DNA from: Epulopiscium sp. Nele67-Bin004
GTDB taxonomy: Bacteria > Bacillota_A > Clostridia > Lachnospirales > Cellulosilyticaceae
Length of the DNA stretch: 38,845 nucleotides
Reading direction: 5' to 3'
Assembly (NCBI GenBank): GCA_002007315.1
Contig: LNZQ01000049.1
Coordinates: forward strand, 1 to 38,845
Shown here: positions 1 through 7,713 of the stretch, one piece after another
How the letters are laid out: the number at the start of each line of letters is the position of its first letter
Numbering within the stretch: position 1 is the first letter of the stretch
The notes under the pieces: model-generated
Told to the model about the DNA's origin: nothing
What the model saw: only the letters and a program-made list of their open reading frames with translations
Databases searched by the model: none
Program-made: the position numbers and the translations under genes

Positions 1-1
1 C

Positions 2-991
2 GTACGAAAACTTATTACAGCACTAAAAAAAGATAGTCATAAGTGGCTAGGTGAAGTTAGTGCAAACGTCCCAAAACAAGCAGTTAAAGATGGTGATACG
101 GCTAGACATAACTGGTTAACAGGAAAAAGTGGAAAACCAGAATATAAGTCTAGACACAAATCCAAATTAAGTTTTTATGTAAACTACGAGAGTTTAACAA
201 AAACGGATATCGGTTTTCAAGGTGAGAAAATAGGCGAAATTAAAACCGTCGAACCTTTACCTAAAATTAAAAAAGGTAAAAAATATAGCAACCCACGAAT
301 AAGTTATGACGGGAAAAATTGGTTTTTATCTGTTGGATATGAAATCAAGCAGAAAAAAGTCCCGCTAACTAACGTAAGTTTAGGTATAGATGTAGGTATA
401 AAAGACCTTGCTATATGTTCAGACGGTGCAGTTTATAAAAATATTAACAAAACTAAAGAAGTTAGACGACTAAAAAAGAAACTTAGACGAGAACAACGTA
501 AACTAAGCCGAAAACTTTTAGCAAATACAGAGTCTTACACTTCAAAAAGAAAGCCTATTTATAAAAAACCATTAAAAGATATGAAAAATATCCAGAAACA
601 AAACAAGAAAATTCGTAGCATATATAAGAAATTAGCTGATATAAGAAACAATTATATTCATCAAACAACTACACGTATTGTGAGAACCAAACCATCAAAA
701 ATTGTAGTTGAACATTTAAACATAAAAGGTATGATAAAAAATCGTCATTTATCTAAAGCTATTATAGAACAGAAATTATATGAAGTTGTTAGGCAACTAA
801 AATATAAGTGCGAAATGTATTTTATAAATTTTGTAGTCGCAGATAGATGGTTTCCATCATCAAAATTATGTAGTAAATGTGGTAATAAAAAAGTAGATTT
901 AAAGCTAACAGATAGAATTTATAAATGTGAATGTTGTGGATTAGTTATAGACCGTGACTTAAATGCAAGTATAAATTTATCTAACTATTAG
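2..991 (+). CDS. tnpB: TnpB (IS200/IS605-family RNA-guided nuclease), 5' end cut by window edge
   Basis: The frame is open from base 2 with no upstream stop, so at least 330 residues are present and roughly the first 40-70 of a usual 370-400 aa TnpB lie outside the window. RuvC-like motifs are visible: GIDVGIKDLA around residue 127 (first catalytic Asp), VVEHLNIKGM (catalytic Glu), and DRDLNAS near the end (third Asp). A CxxC...CxxC zinc ribbon (CSKCG, CECCG) lies between the last two. TnpB proteins of this family are RNA-guided DNA endonucleases carried by IS elements. No TnpA is visible, so the element may be tnpB-only or have tnpA upstream. Just after the stop, another frame reads GEVKPVES, resembling the tail found on many TnpB proteins, so the stop may reflect a small frameshift. 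The family assignment is secure; activity is unknown. Confidence 0.93.
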   Translation, partial: VRKLITALKKDSHKWLGEVSANVPKQAVKDGDTARHNWLTGKSGKPEYKSRHKSKLSFYVNYESLTKTDIGFQGEKIGEIKTVEPLPKIKKGKKYSNPRISYDGKNWFLSVGYEIKQKKVPLTNVSLGIDVGIKDLAICSDGAVYKNINKTKEVRRLKKKLRREQRKLSRKLLANTESYTSKRKPIYKKPLKDMKNIQKQNKKIRSIYKKLADIRNNYIHQTTTRIVRTKPSKIVVEHLNIKGMIKNRHLSKAIIEQKLYEVVRQLKYKCEMYFINFVVADRWFPSSKLCSKCGNKKVDLKLTDRIYKCECCGLVIDRDLNASINLSNY

Positions 992-1135
992 TACCTATCG
1001 ATACTGGGGAAGTTAAGCCTGTGGAGAGTTATATCAAATGTTATTAAGGGGAAAGTGCTGAGGACAGACTCTATGAAGCAGGAAGATGCAAGACGAAAAA
1101 CCTAATAGGTATAAGTCGCATCACAGTAGAAATAT
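992..1135 (+). ncRNA. Putative omega RNA and right end of the TnpB element
   Basis: The sequence directly after tnpB is non-coding and GC-richer than its surroundings. It contains the run GAAGCAGGAAG often seen at the 3' end of IS605-type elements. It ends in an imperfect hairpin: GATGC-AA-GAC at 1085-1094 pairs with GTCGCATC at 1115-1122 across a bulge, with an inner CCTA/TAGG stem. In this family the guide RNA derives from the 3' part of tnpB plus the right end, and the hairpin would be the subterminal structure recognised by the transposase. Exact RNA ends and the cleavage site cannot be fixed from one copy. Confidence 0.45.
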
Positions 1136-1300
1136 ATAGATTATGTTAGATTTATATATATTTTTCGTATCGGGCTGTAAGTACATTCCTACATTTGATG
1201 CTGGAGAAGTGGAATTTATTTTACTTGAATATTCAGACACACTGGCAGTCTATATTCAAGCACATTACCTTGAATAATAGCAAAGGAGGGGTATCTCTTT

Positions 1301-1714
1301 ATGAAACAGCGAACAATACTAACAAGCGAGTCAATAGGCACAGATAAAAACACTAAGGCTGAAAGTATGATTACTGTTAAACCAGATACAAAACAAGTTA
1401 CTATACCTATATCTTTTGTCTTGCATGCTCAACCAATAGACACTGGTTTTTTAGTATTAGTTACGCCAATATTAAAAAATGTTAACACGCTAAAGTATGG
1501 AGTAAATATTATGGTGAGGTTATTTATGCAATTAGGCTCAGAGGGACAATACGAAATGATTAATCAAGTGACAACTCAAATTAAACTAATAAAACAAAAA
1601 CCCTGCATAACCCAAGAGTATTATTGTGAGCCAATACCATTCGTCTTAGATTATGCAGTTGAGATAGGGACAATATTTCAAGCAAGAGGTATAGCACAGT
1701 ATATATATTCCTAA
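1301..1714 (+). CDS. Small protein homologous to the C-terminal domain of the 1540-aa protein (paralogue A)
   Basis: This 137-aa protein has no recognised family. A strong AGGAGG site about 11 bases upstream supports the ATG. There is no signal peptide or membrane segment. After a polar N-terminus of about 30 residues, the rest aligns with the last ~118 residues of the giant protein encoded downstream and with the 150-aa protein after it. Shared blocks are GFLVLVTP, then VNIMVRLF, then NQVT, ending in GTIFQARGIAQY just before the stop. The predicted fold is all beta. Unlike its paralogues it has two Cys residues (KPCITQEYYC), which could form a disulfide or crosslink. Context suggests a subunit of the same structure as its relatives. 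Function is unknown; the homology rests on visible motif order. Confidence 0.75.
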   Translation: MKQRTILTSESIGTDKNTKAESMITVKPDTKQVTIPISFVLHAQPIDTGFLVLVTPILKNVNTLKYGVNIMVRLFMQLGSEGQYEMINQVTTQIKLIKQKPCITQEYYCEPIPFVLDYAVEIGTIFQARGIAQYIYS

Positions 1715-1795
1715 ATAAATTATTTTATGCATAACTTGAACACTTTTTGTACAACTCGCATATGATAACTATTGTAAGACAAGTAAGGTAGATGA

Positions 1796-1867
1796 AATTT
1801 ATTCTACACTGAAACTATTCCATTAGGTACAGAATTCCAAGCTCGTGGCGTTGCTCAATACGCTTAA
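1796..1867 (+). pseudogene. Remnant of a further paralogue of the small beta-domain family
   Basis: A short reading frame, closed upstream by a stop, encodes ETIPLGTEFQARGVAQYA and then stops. This is the terminal motif of the family (compare GTIFQARGIAQY in paralogue A and GTVFSAQGYASF in paralogue B). A Phe-Tyr-Thr before it matches the Tyr-Tyr-Thr of paralogue B, but the residues normally in between are missing and no start or ribosome site exists. It is best read as the 3' stub of a deleted duplicate. Confidence 0.6.
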
Positions 1868-2226
1868 TTAACACTAAGTTTTGATAAATTAATTAATCAA
1901 GGTAGCTCTTATATCAGGATTGACATAGGAGTTATTTTGATGAAATATTTAGAAAACTTAGTCAAGAAGTTAATATTATCTTCATATGGTATTAACTATT
2001 TGTAGAGTTTTTTCTTTAAATTATGGTGACCTTAGAAGATTTTATTAGTTAAAAAACCTTGTACAAAAATTCATAAAAAAAGTATTTTAGACACGCATTT
2101 AAATTCGGATTGCTCATATATATATATTGTTGAATAAATCCAGAACGGAAATGCGCCTAGTACGTAGGGGTTTGGGTTATTTAATGGCTTTGGTTCAAAC
2201 ATTAAAATTTGAGGAGGAGTTTTAGA
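1868..2226 (+). other. AT-rich leader region before the giant gene
   Basis: This 359-base stretch lies between the paralogue remnant and the giant gene. It holds one possible 21-codon frame (listed separately). Before the giant gene it contains a GC-richer segment (about 2139-2180) in which AAATCC could pair with GGGTTT around a small CCTA/TAGG stem, hinting at a structured 5' leader. No convincing -35/-10 pair was found. The final bases carry the AGGAGG ribosome site of the giant gene. I recognise no riboswitch class here. Confidence 0.4.
1940..2005 (+). CDS. Possible 21-aa small ORF
   Basis: An ATG preceded by AGGAG about 8 bases upstream opens a 21-codon frame encoding a Leu/Lys-rich amphipathic peptide (MKYLENLVKKLILSSYGINY plus Leu). 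The spacing to the ribosome site is plausible, and the peptide could be a leader peptide or small membrane-active peptide. Short frames of this kind also arise by chance in AT-rich DNA, so this is weakly supported. Confidence 0.2.
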   Translation: MKYLENLVKKLILSSYGINYL

Positions 2227-5200
2227 ATGAATGAAGATTTAAAAGGTGCACTAGAAGGAGTGCAACACGCTCTTGAAGCAGTTGAAGAGGCTTTAGAAAC
2301 AACTACAGATGATGTGTTAGGGGACACAACTGAAGGTACAACAGAAGAAGATACAACAGAAGAATTAACAGCAGAGCAACAAAGTATTGTTGTTCCAACA
2401 TCATCAAGAGCGGGACTGCCTAGCGTAGATTATAATCAAGATGGTATGGCATTAATAACTTTCAACGTATATTTCAAATCAGGGTCAGAAATACCAGGTG
2501 ATTTATATATTCGTCTTAAACTAACTAAAGATTGGGCTTTAAATTATCAAGTAGCTGCAAATAGTAATATTAAAGGGACACCAGTATTACTTGAAAGTAA
2601 AGATGGATACATTAATTTCAAAATAGAAGATATTGCAGCACTAGGACCAGCAAATTTTTATGGTGGTACATTTATGATAGGTAATGCAACAGATGTAGTT
2701 CTTCCAAGAGGAACAGCAGTTTTAGAAGAAGCGGCATATAGCTGGAGTCCAGATTATAGTGACTTAGTGTCAATGAATGATTGGAAACTGTATAGCAATA
2801 CAGGAGCTGTATCAAACTTTGAAAATGTTATATCAGCGTATATAAATCTTGGAGGAGTTGCAGTAATTCAAAAACCAGGTGAGGTAGAGTACACACCATA
2901 CGTAGATTATACAAGAGATGTTGTTGCAGGATATGATGTTAGAATAGCTCTTTCAACATTAACTAGAATAAATCACTTCCGTTTATTTAATGTTTATTTC
3001 AAATTGGCAGAAGGATTCACATATGATGAAGACTTTGGTGTGGATATTCACTATGGATATAGAGGGACAGCAGTAGATGCTACAATTACTACAAACTTCA
3101 ATAGCCCAGCAGACGGTGTATTTGAAATTGATATGGATGGTTATCCAGCATCGTTAGAAGATCCAACAACAGTTAGTTTTAGAGTTAACTATATTGGTGA
3201 TGCAGATTTACAAGATAGTACAACTGCTCCAGACCCATTATCTATGATATATACAACTATGTATCGTGCGAATATAACTCCTGCAATAATGGAAATAGCA
3301 CCAAGAAAAGTTGAGTGGGTATCACAAATTATTTCGACAAATGTGCAGCTTGTAGGTAGTAGACTAGAAGATGGTTATCAACTAGGGCTTATTCCTATCA
3401 GAGTAGGTTTGTTTAGCAGTAAAGGAATTTCAACTCCAGTATATGGATATATCAAACTTAACACAGACTTTGTTGCTATGGCGGGTATGTTGTTATCTTT
3501 TGGTGTGGAAGGAATTACTATCAATTCAACACCAGATGCAGATGGATATTATATGTTTACTCTTCCAAGTATGCCAGCAGGAACAACTTGTGGCTTAACA
3601 ATTGGTGCAGTGAGTAAATCAGATGAGACTGTTAGACCTAATACTATTCCAGTAGTAGAAGATTTGAAATTATATATCCCAGCTGATGATTTAGAAGTTT
3701 CGTTTAGACCAGAATTAATTGAGTCTACATTTGCATATGGACAAAATATTGTTCCAGTACCAAAATACGTTGAAGCAAGATATAAAGCATTAGAATTGCC
3801 AGCTGAAGAAGAAGCAGAAACAGATGAGCCAGTAGCAATAACAGCTATTGATACAACAGGTTACAATGTACAAATTGATGTATCAGGTGCAACATCAGCA
3901 ACAGCGCCTAAAGCACATACAAGAAGATTTTGGGTATACTTTGAGCTTGCAGAAGGCTTTGAACTAGTGGAAGGAACTGCTTCAATTGAGAGAGGTGGGT
4001 TATTCTCAGGAAGTGTTGCTGTTAGCACATACACTGGAGATATGGAATCAGAATACTACGTTGAGGGAGTAAGCAACAAATATCAAGCACTTGTTGTTTT
4101 ATCACCTAGTGCTAGTATGCCATACAATAATAACCCTGTTAAATTGATTTTTGATGTTACTGCATCAACAGAGAAAGTAGAAGCAGCAGTTAATCCATTT
4201 GAAACAGTATTCTACTATGTAGGTATGGTATCAGCTCAACTTCCAGCAGCTAGTAACACAATTTTTGATTATGCAATTCCTGTTTCGCCTATATATATTG
4301 GTGAACCAATTACATTACCAACAGAGTTAGATGAAGCATTAGCTTTAGTTGATGAAAAATTGGTAAGCATAGAAGCAGATGAACTTGATAATATTGAAGT
4401 TGAAGTTCCTTATGGAGTGTCTCCAAACACAGTAATTAACGAAGCTTTTGCAGCAGTTGTTCAAGGTTGGTTAGCAAATTACCCAGGAATTACAGTTGAG
4501 TTTATCAATGGTAGATCAATGAATGATTTAACAACAGATGGAACTAAATTATATAGAGGTAATTTCTTATTAACAGATGGATTATACACAGCTGTTACTA
4601 ATGAGTTTATTGGAAGTGTAATATTAACACACTTAGAAAGACCTCTAACTCCTCTTGAAGCTGCTATGGAAAAAATCAACGAGCACTTATTACCAGGTAA
4701 AGCTATTTCAACACTTCTTCAAGCACAAAAATATGAAGTATTATTTACAAATACTTTAGAGCAACAACAAAGCCAAATTGCAGACCAAATGAAAGCAAGC
4801 GTGACAACAGTTGTTGGGCTTGATTTAGCTGGTGTTCCAGGGGCAACGTATGTGGTTCAACCAATTCTTGAAAAGAGATTTTTAATGGATTCTCCTACAA
4901 CAATTAAAGCTACTATTGCTATTACTGGAGATGGTGAAACACTTACTAGTAATGAAGTATTATTAGCAATAAATATAGATGTTACACCAGGTAACACTAC
5001 TATATTAGAGCGAGTTGTAGAAATCATTAACTCTGAACTTGGAGAAGGTGGAATAATCCACGATATTTCTAAAGAATATCAAATTATAGTTCCAGTTCAG
5101 ACTCCAACAGCAGCAGCAACAGAATTAATCAATGCAATAGCTGCAGCAGGTGTAAAATCTTTATTAGTAGTTGGTGGGGCAGAACAATTACAAGTTATAG

Positions 5201-6849
5201 CAAACGGAACAATAACAGGCTATGACCCAGAAACAACAGTTGCAGGTACATCAATCCAAGTTGGATATGATGCTACATTTACTGTTATTGACCCAGCAAC
5301 TGGAGCACAAGCAACTACTGATACTTTAAATACATCATTAAAAATTAATATTACTGAGCAAACTGCAGTGCAAAAAGCATTAAACTTCATAAATGCAGAA
5401 ATCGGTAACGGTGCATTTGGTGCAACATTACAAGCAACTACTGACACAGAAAAAGAGGAGTTTAAAGGTGCATTAGCAGACGCTATTCTTGCAGAAATCG
5501 CAAAATTGCCAGTTGACCAATCATTAACTTACACAGTAGTAAACACACTATTAACTGAAGCAGTGGGAACTGAAGTAGATTATAGTGCAGCAATCCAAAT
5601 CAGCGGAGACGGAGAAACTGCAATAAGTAATCCAATCCAAGTAGCAATCCAAATTGATAGACAATTAACTCCACTTGAAACAGCTATTACAGCAATCAAC
5701 CAAGCAATTATGGATGGTGATTTTGCAACTAGTGGTCTTAGCATAAGTGCAGAAACTGCAGAAGCAGAAATGAAGAGCGAAATAGAAAACTTCGTTGTAG
5801 CGAAAGCACAAGAGTTAATTAACATCACAAATGGAACAGTGACAACAGAAGGAACAATTGCGATTGACGAAGCAGCAGAATTAATCACTTACACAGGAAC
5901 TATCACAGTTCAATACGGTGCAAATGCATTGTCAAGTGATCAATTAACAACAACTGCTATATTAATCCCAGTGGTTGCGCCAGAGCCACCAGTAGAACCA
6001 GAAATACCAGAGCCAGAAATACCAGAACCAGAAACTCCAGAAGGAGAAGTTAAACTTGAGTTTGGAACAATTCCAAAACCTGTAACAGATCTAGCAGATA
6101 TTGGTGATACAGTAATACAAGATGTGTTAAACGTATTAAATTCAGAGCTTGAAGTTGATGGTGAATTGTATAGCGTGTTAAGAGACAAAGTTTATGTGGC
6201 ACCAGACACAGATTCAGTTTATGTTATTATAGCAACTTTACAATATCAAATTGAAAATGCAGTTAAAAATTACTTGTTAGGTCATGGAATAACAGCAGAG
6301 CAACTTGCTGGATATGACATTGATGTACACACTGTAAGCGTAAACGGAACTCTTGGTGGAACAATTGAATATACAGGTCAAATTGGAATCGCTCCAAAAG
6401 TAACGTCAGCTAGAACTACTACTTTAGCATACTACTCTAATCCTATAACATTTACAGCAGAATTAGAAAACAGTGGTACACCAATAGGAATGTCTAGTGC
6501 AGAAGCTACTGCAGCACCAGGCGACAAAGAGTTAGTTATCGACTTAGACATCAACGTTATCCCAGAAATTGAAGTTGGTATGCAAGGTCTATTAGTTGTA
6601 GTAAAACCTACATTATATGGAGTAAACAAAGCAAAAGATCTTACTCTTATGATTAGACTTTACGAAACTGCTGCAAATGCAGAGAACCTTATTGGTCAAT
6701 TAGCTCGTATCATTACAGCTGAAAGTTATATAACATTTAACGATGTAGACAACAGCGGAACAGTTCAACCATTCGTATTTGTTGTACCACAAGACATCGC
6801 AGTTGATACAACTTTCATCGCTCAAGGTATCGCAACTTATTTAGCATAA
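2227..6849 (+). CDS. Giant multi-repeat beta-rich protein with C-terminal subunit-like domain
   Basis: The product is 1540 aa and unrecognised. The ATG was chosen because AGGAGG sits about 8 bases upstream; an in-frame TTG 18 bases earlier overlaps that site. There is no signal peptide, sortase motif or transmembrane helix. Order: an amphipathic helix and acidic Thr/Glu-rich stretch (residues 1-55); four beta-rich domains (about 60-690) sharing lines such as FNVYFKLAEGF and FWVYFELAEGF; six alpha/beta repeats starting near residues 700, 806, 923, 1046, 1147 and 1295, each opening with a helix like LEAAMEKINEHLL and several closing with an ISGDGETxxSN-type strand; a Pro/Glu linker (about 1252-1275) before the last repeat; and a final domain (1423-1540) homologous to the small proteins on either side. 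Cys is almost absent. The make-up suggests an elongated structural or adhesive protein capped by a polymerisation domain (inference). A phage fibre or S-layer role cannot be excluded. Confidence 0.8.
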   Translation: MNEDLKGALEGVQHALEAVEEALETTTDDVLGDTTEGTTEEDTTEELTAEQQSIVVPTSSRAGLPSVDYNQDGMALITFNVYFKSGSEIPGDLYIRLKLTKDWALNYQVAANSNIKGTPVLLESKDGYINFKIEDIAALGPANFYGGTFMIGNATDVVLPRGTAVLEEAAYSWSPDYSDLVSMNDWKLYSNTGAVSNFENVISAYINLGGVAVIQKPGEVEYTPYVDYTRDVVAGYDVRIALSTLTRINHFRLFNVYFKLAEGFTYDEDFGVDIHYGYRGTAVDATITTNFNSPADGVFEIDMDGYPASLEDPTTVSFRVNYIGDADLQDSTTAPDPLSMIYTTMYRANITPAIMEIAPRKVEWVSQIISTNVQLVGSRLEDGYQLGLIPIRVGLFSSKGISTPVYGYIKLNTDFVAMAGMLLSFGVEGITINSTPDADGYYMFTLPSMPAGTTCGLTIGAVSKSDETVRPNTIPVVEDLKLYIPADDLEVSFRPELIESTFAYGQNIVPVPKYVEARYKALELPAEEEAETDEPVAITAIDTTGYNVQIDVSGATSATAPKAHTRRFWVYFELAEGFELVEGTASIERGGLFSGSVAVSTYTGDMESEYYVEGVSNKYQALVVLSPSASMPYNNNPVKLIFDVTASTEKVEAAVNPFETVFYYVGMVSAQLPAASNTIFDYAIPVSPIYIGEPITLPTELDEALALVDEKLVSIEADELDNIEVEVPYGVSPNTVINEAFAAVVQGWLANYPGITVEFINGRSMNDLTTDGTKLYRGNFLLTDGLYTAVTNEFIGSVILTHLERPLTPLEAAMEKINEHLLPGKAISTLLQAQKYEVLFTNTLEQQQSQIADQMKASVTTVVGLDLAGVPGATYVVQPILEKRFLMDSPTTIKATIAITGDGETLTSNEVLLAINIDVTPGNTTILERVVEIINSELGEGGIIHDISKEYQIIVPVQTPTAAATELINAIAAAGVKSLLVVGGAEQLQVIANGTITGYDPETTVAGTSIQVGYDATFTVIDPATGAQATTDTLNTSLKINITEQTAVQKALNFINAEIGNGAFGATLQATTDTEKEEFKGALADAILAEIAKLPVDQSLTYTVVNTLLTEAVGTEVDYSAAIQISGDGETAISNPIQVAIQIDRQLTPLETAITAINQAIMDGDFATSGLSISAETAEAEMKSEIENFVVAKAQELINITNGTVTTEGTIAIDEAAELITYTGTITVQYGANALSSDQLTTTAILIPVVAPEPPVEPEIPEPEIPEPETPEGEVKLEFGTIPKPVTDLADIGDTVIQDVLNVLNSELEVDGELYSVLRDKVYVAPDTDSVYVIIATLQYQIENAVKNYLLGHGITAEQLAGYDIDVHTVSVNGTLGGTIEYTGQIGIAPKVTSARTTTLAYYSNPITFTAELENSGTPIGMSSAEATAAPGDKELVIDLDINVIPEIEVGMQGLLVVVKPTLYGVNKAKDLTLMIRLYETAANAENLIGQLARIITAESYITFNDVDNSGTVQPFVFVVPQDIAVDTTFIAQGIATYLA
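4327..6480 (+). repeat. Six degenerate ~100-150-aa coding repeats in the giant gene
   Basis: At protein level the unit begins with an amphipathic helix (ALALVDEKL, LEAAMEKINEHLL, ILERVVEIINSEL, VQKALNFINAEI, LETAITAINQAI, IQDVLNVLNSEL). It then has a second helix and beta strands, and in the best-conserved copies finishes with a GDGE...SN strand. Successive copies start about 106, 117, 123, 101 and 148 residues apart. DNA identity between copies is low, so the repeats are old or under protein-level selection only. Confidence 0.6.
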
Positions 6850-6880
6850 TAACAGTTTGACAATTTTTATAGAGTTTCAG

Positions 6881-6901
6881 GGCACGCTGAGGCGTGCCTT
6901 T
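6881..6901 (+). terminator. Weak intrinsic terminator between the giant gene and paralogue B
   Basis: A perfect 7-bp stem GGCACGC/GCGTGCC with a TGAG loop is followed by only three T residues. The stem is strong but the T tract is short, so partial read-through into the next gene is plausible. It could alternatively protect the upstream mRNA 3' end. Confidence 0.6.
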
Positions 6902-6932
6902 AAAATAAATTTCAATGAGGAGGATTTTAGAA

Positions 6933-7385
6933 ATGGCAATGACTCAAAAACAAATTAAATTTACAGCAGACGAACCAGTGGTTGAAGTTAGTGGTGATGG
7001 AGTAAGTACGATAGTATCTGGAGCTCCAACAACAGCAGGTCAATTACAATTAGACCTTGACCTTAGCATTGAACTTGTTAACCAAGCGTTTGAAATGCCA
7101 AACCAAGGTTTCTTAATCTTAGTAACACCTACATTAATTGGTGTTCAAGCAGGCGAAGTTGTAAATGTAATGGTAAGAATTTTCAAAGGTGAGGAAAATC
7201 CTGTGTTTGAAAACCAACTAACAAAAGTAATCACAGTTGGATCAACATACGCTGTTGCAGGTGATGACCGTAGATATTATACATTACCAGAAGCGTTCTT
7301 GTTTGCATTAGCAGAAACAGTTGAACCAGGAACAGTGTTCTCAGCACAAGGATACGCATCATTTGCACCATCATCACTAGCATAA
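6933..7385 (+). CDS. Small beta-domain protein (paralogue B), likely abundant subunit
   Basis: The 150-aa product starts at the ATG lying 9 bases after GAGGAGG; an in-frame ATG 18 bases earlier overlaps the ribosome site and is unlikely. It has no signal peptide, no Cys and no transmembrane helix. Its body aligns with the last 118 residues of the preceding giant protein and with paralogue A: LDLDLSIEL, then GFLILVTPTLIGV, then VNVMVRIF, NQLTKVIT, and a terminal GTVFSAQGYASF. The ribosome-site segment is nearly identical to that of the giant gene, so the two are probably translated similarly, and they lie only 83 bases apart. I infer that both belong to one assembly, with this as the small repeating unit. 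Function unknown. Confidence 0.8.
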   Translation: MAMTQKQIKFTADEPVVEVSGDGVSTIVSGAPTTAGQLQLDLDLSIELVNQAFEMPNQGFLILVTPTLIGVQAGEVVNVMVRIFKGEENPVFENQLTKVITVGSTYAVAGDDRRYYTLPEAFLFALAETVEPGTVFSAQGYASFAPSSLA

Positions 7386-7392
7386 TAAACGG

Positions 7393-7420
7393 GGCATGCC
7401 ATAAGGTGTGCCTTTTTTTT
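7393..7420 (+). terminator. Intrinsic terminator after paralogue B
   Basis: GGCATGCC and GGTGTGCC form an 8-bp stem with two G-U pairs around an ATAA loop, followed directly by eight T residues. It closes the structural-protein cluster. Confidence 0.85.
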
Positions 7421-7713
7421 GCATAAAAAAGAGCCCCTATGATAGATACCATAAAAGCTAGAAATTAATTTATTAATGACAATACAAGTTTTTTGCTACT
7501 ATATGCATCATCATATGAATTAGATATGTAAAAAGCCGAGAAATATATTCTCGGCATCAGATCGCCCACAGTATTGCGCATAAAATGCTCGTGGGAGTAG
7601 TTAATTAGATTATATCATCTTGTCTAAAAACGATCAAGTTATTTCTATATTTAAAATAGGAGAAAACGCACAAATATTTATAAGATTTGAAAAACCAGCT
7701 AGTCTATTACAAC
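7421..7713. other. Intergenic region between convergent genes
   Basis: No credible gene is present. Besides the minus-strand terminator listed separately, there is a compound hairpin at 7565-7595 (outer CCCAC/GTGGG, inner GCAT/ATGC). On the minus strand it would form part of the 3' untranslated region of the diguanylate cyclase transcript. The rest is plain AT-rich sequence. Confidence 0.5.
7530..7555 (-). terminator. Intrinsic terminator of the diguanylate cyclase gene
   Basis: An 8-bp stem (GCCGAGAA with TTCTCGGC, five-base loop) is followed on the minus strand by five T residues. It lies about 160 bases past the cyclase stop, so the transcript would have a long 3' untranslated part. Confidence 0.65.

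Noticed and set aside
1143..1277. A 44-codon frame before paralogue A ending in QAHYLE
   Set aside because: It has no ribosome site and overlaps the end of the TnpB element, and similarity to the paralogue end motif is too weak to call.
2139..2180. Riboswitch in the leader of the giant gene
   Set aside because: Some pairing is possible, but no known aptamer core (c-di-GMP, preQ1, SAM) could be traced.
4479..6629. Several long antisense open frames (60-100 codons) inside the giant gene
   Set aside because: They arise from the biased codon use of the forward gene and lack ribosome sites and recognisable protein features.
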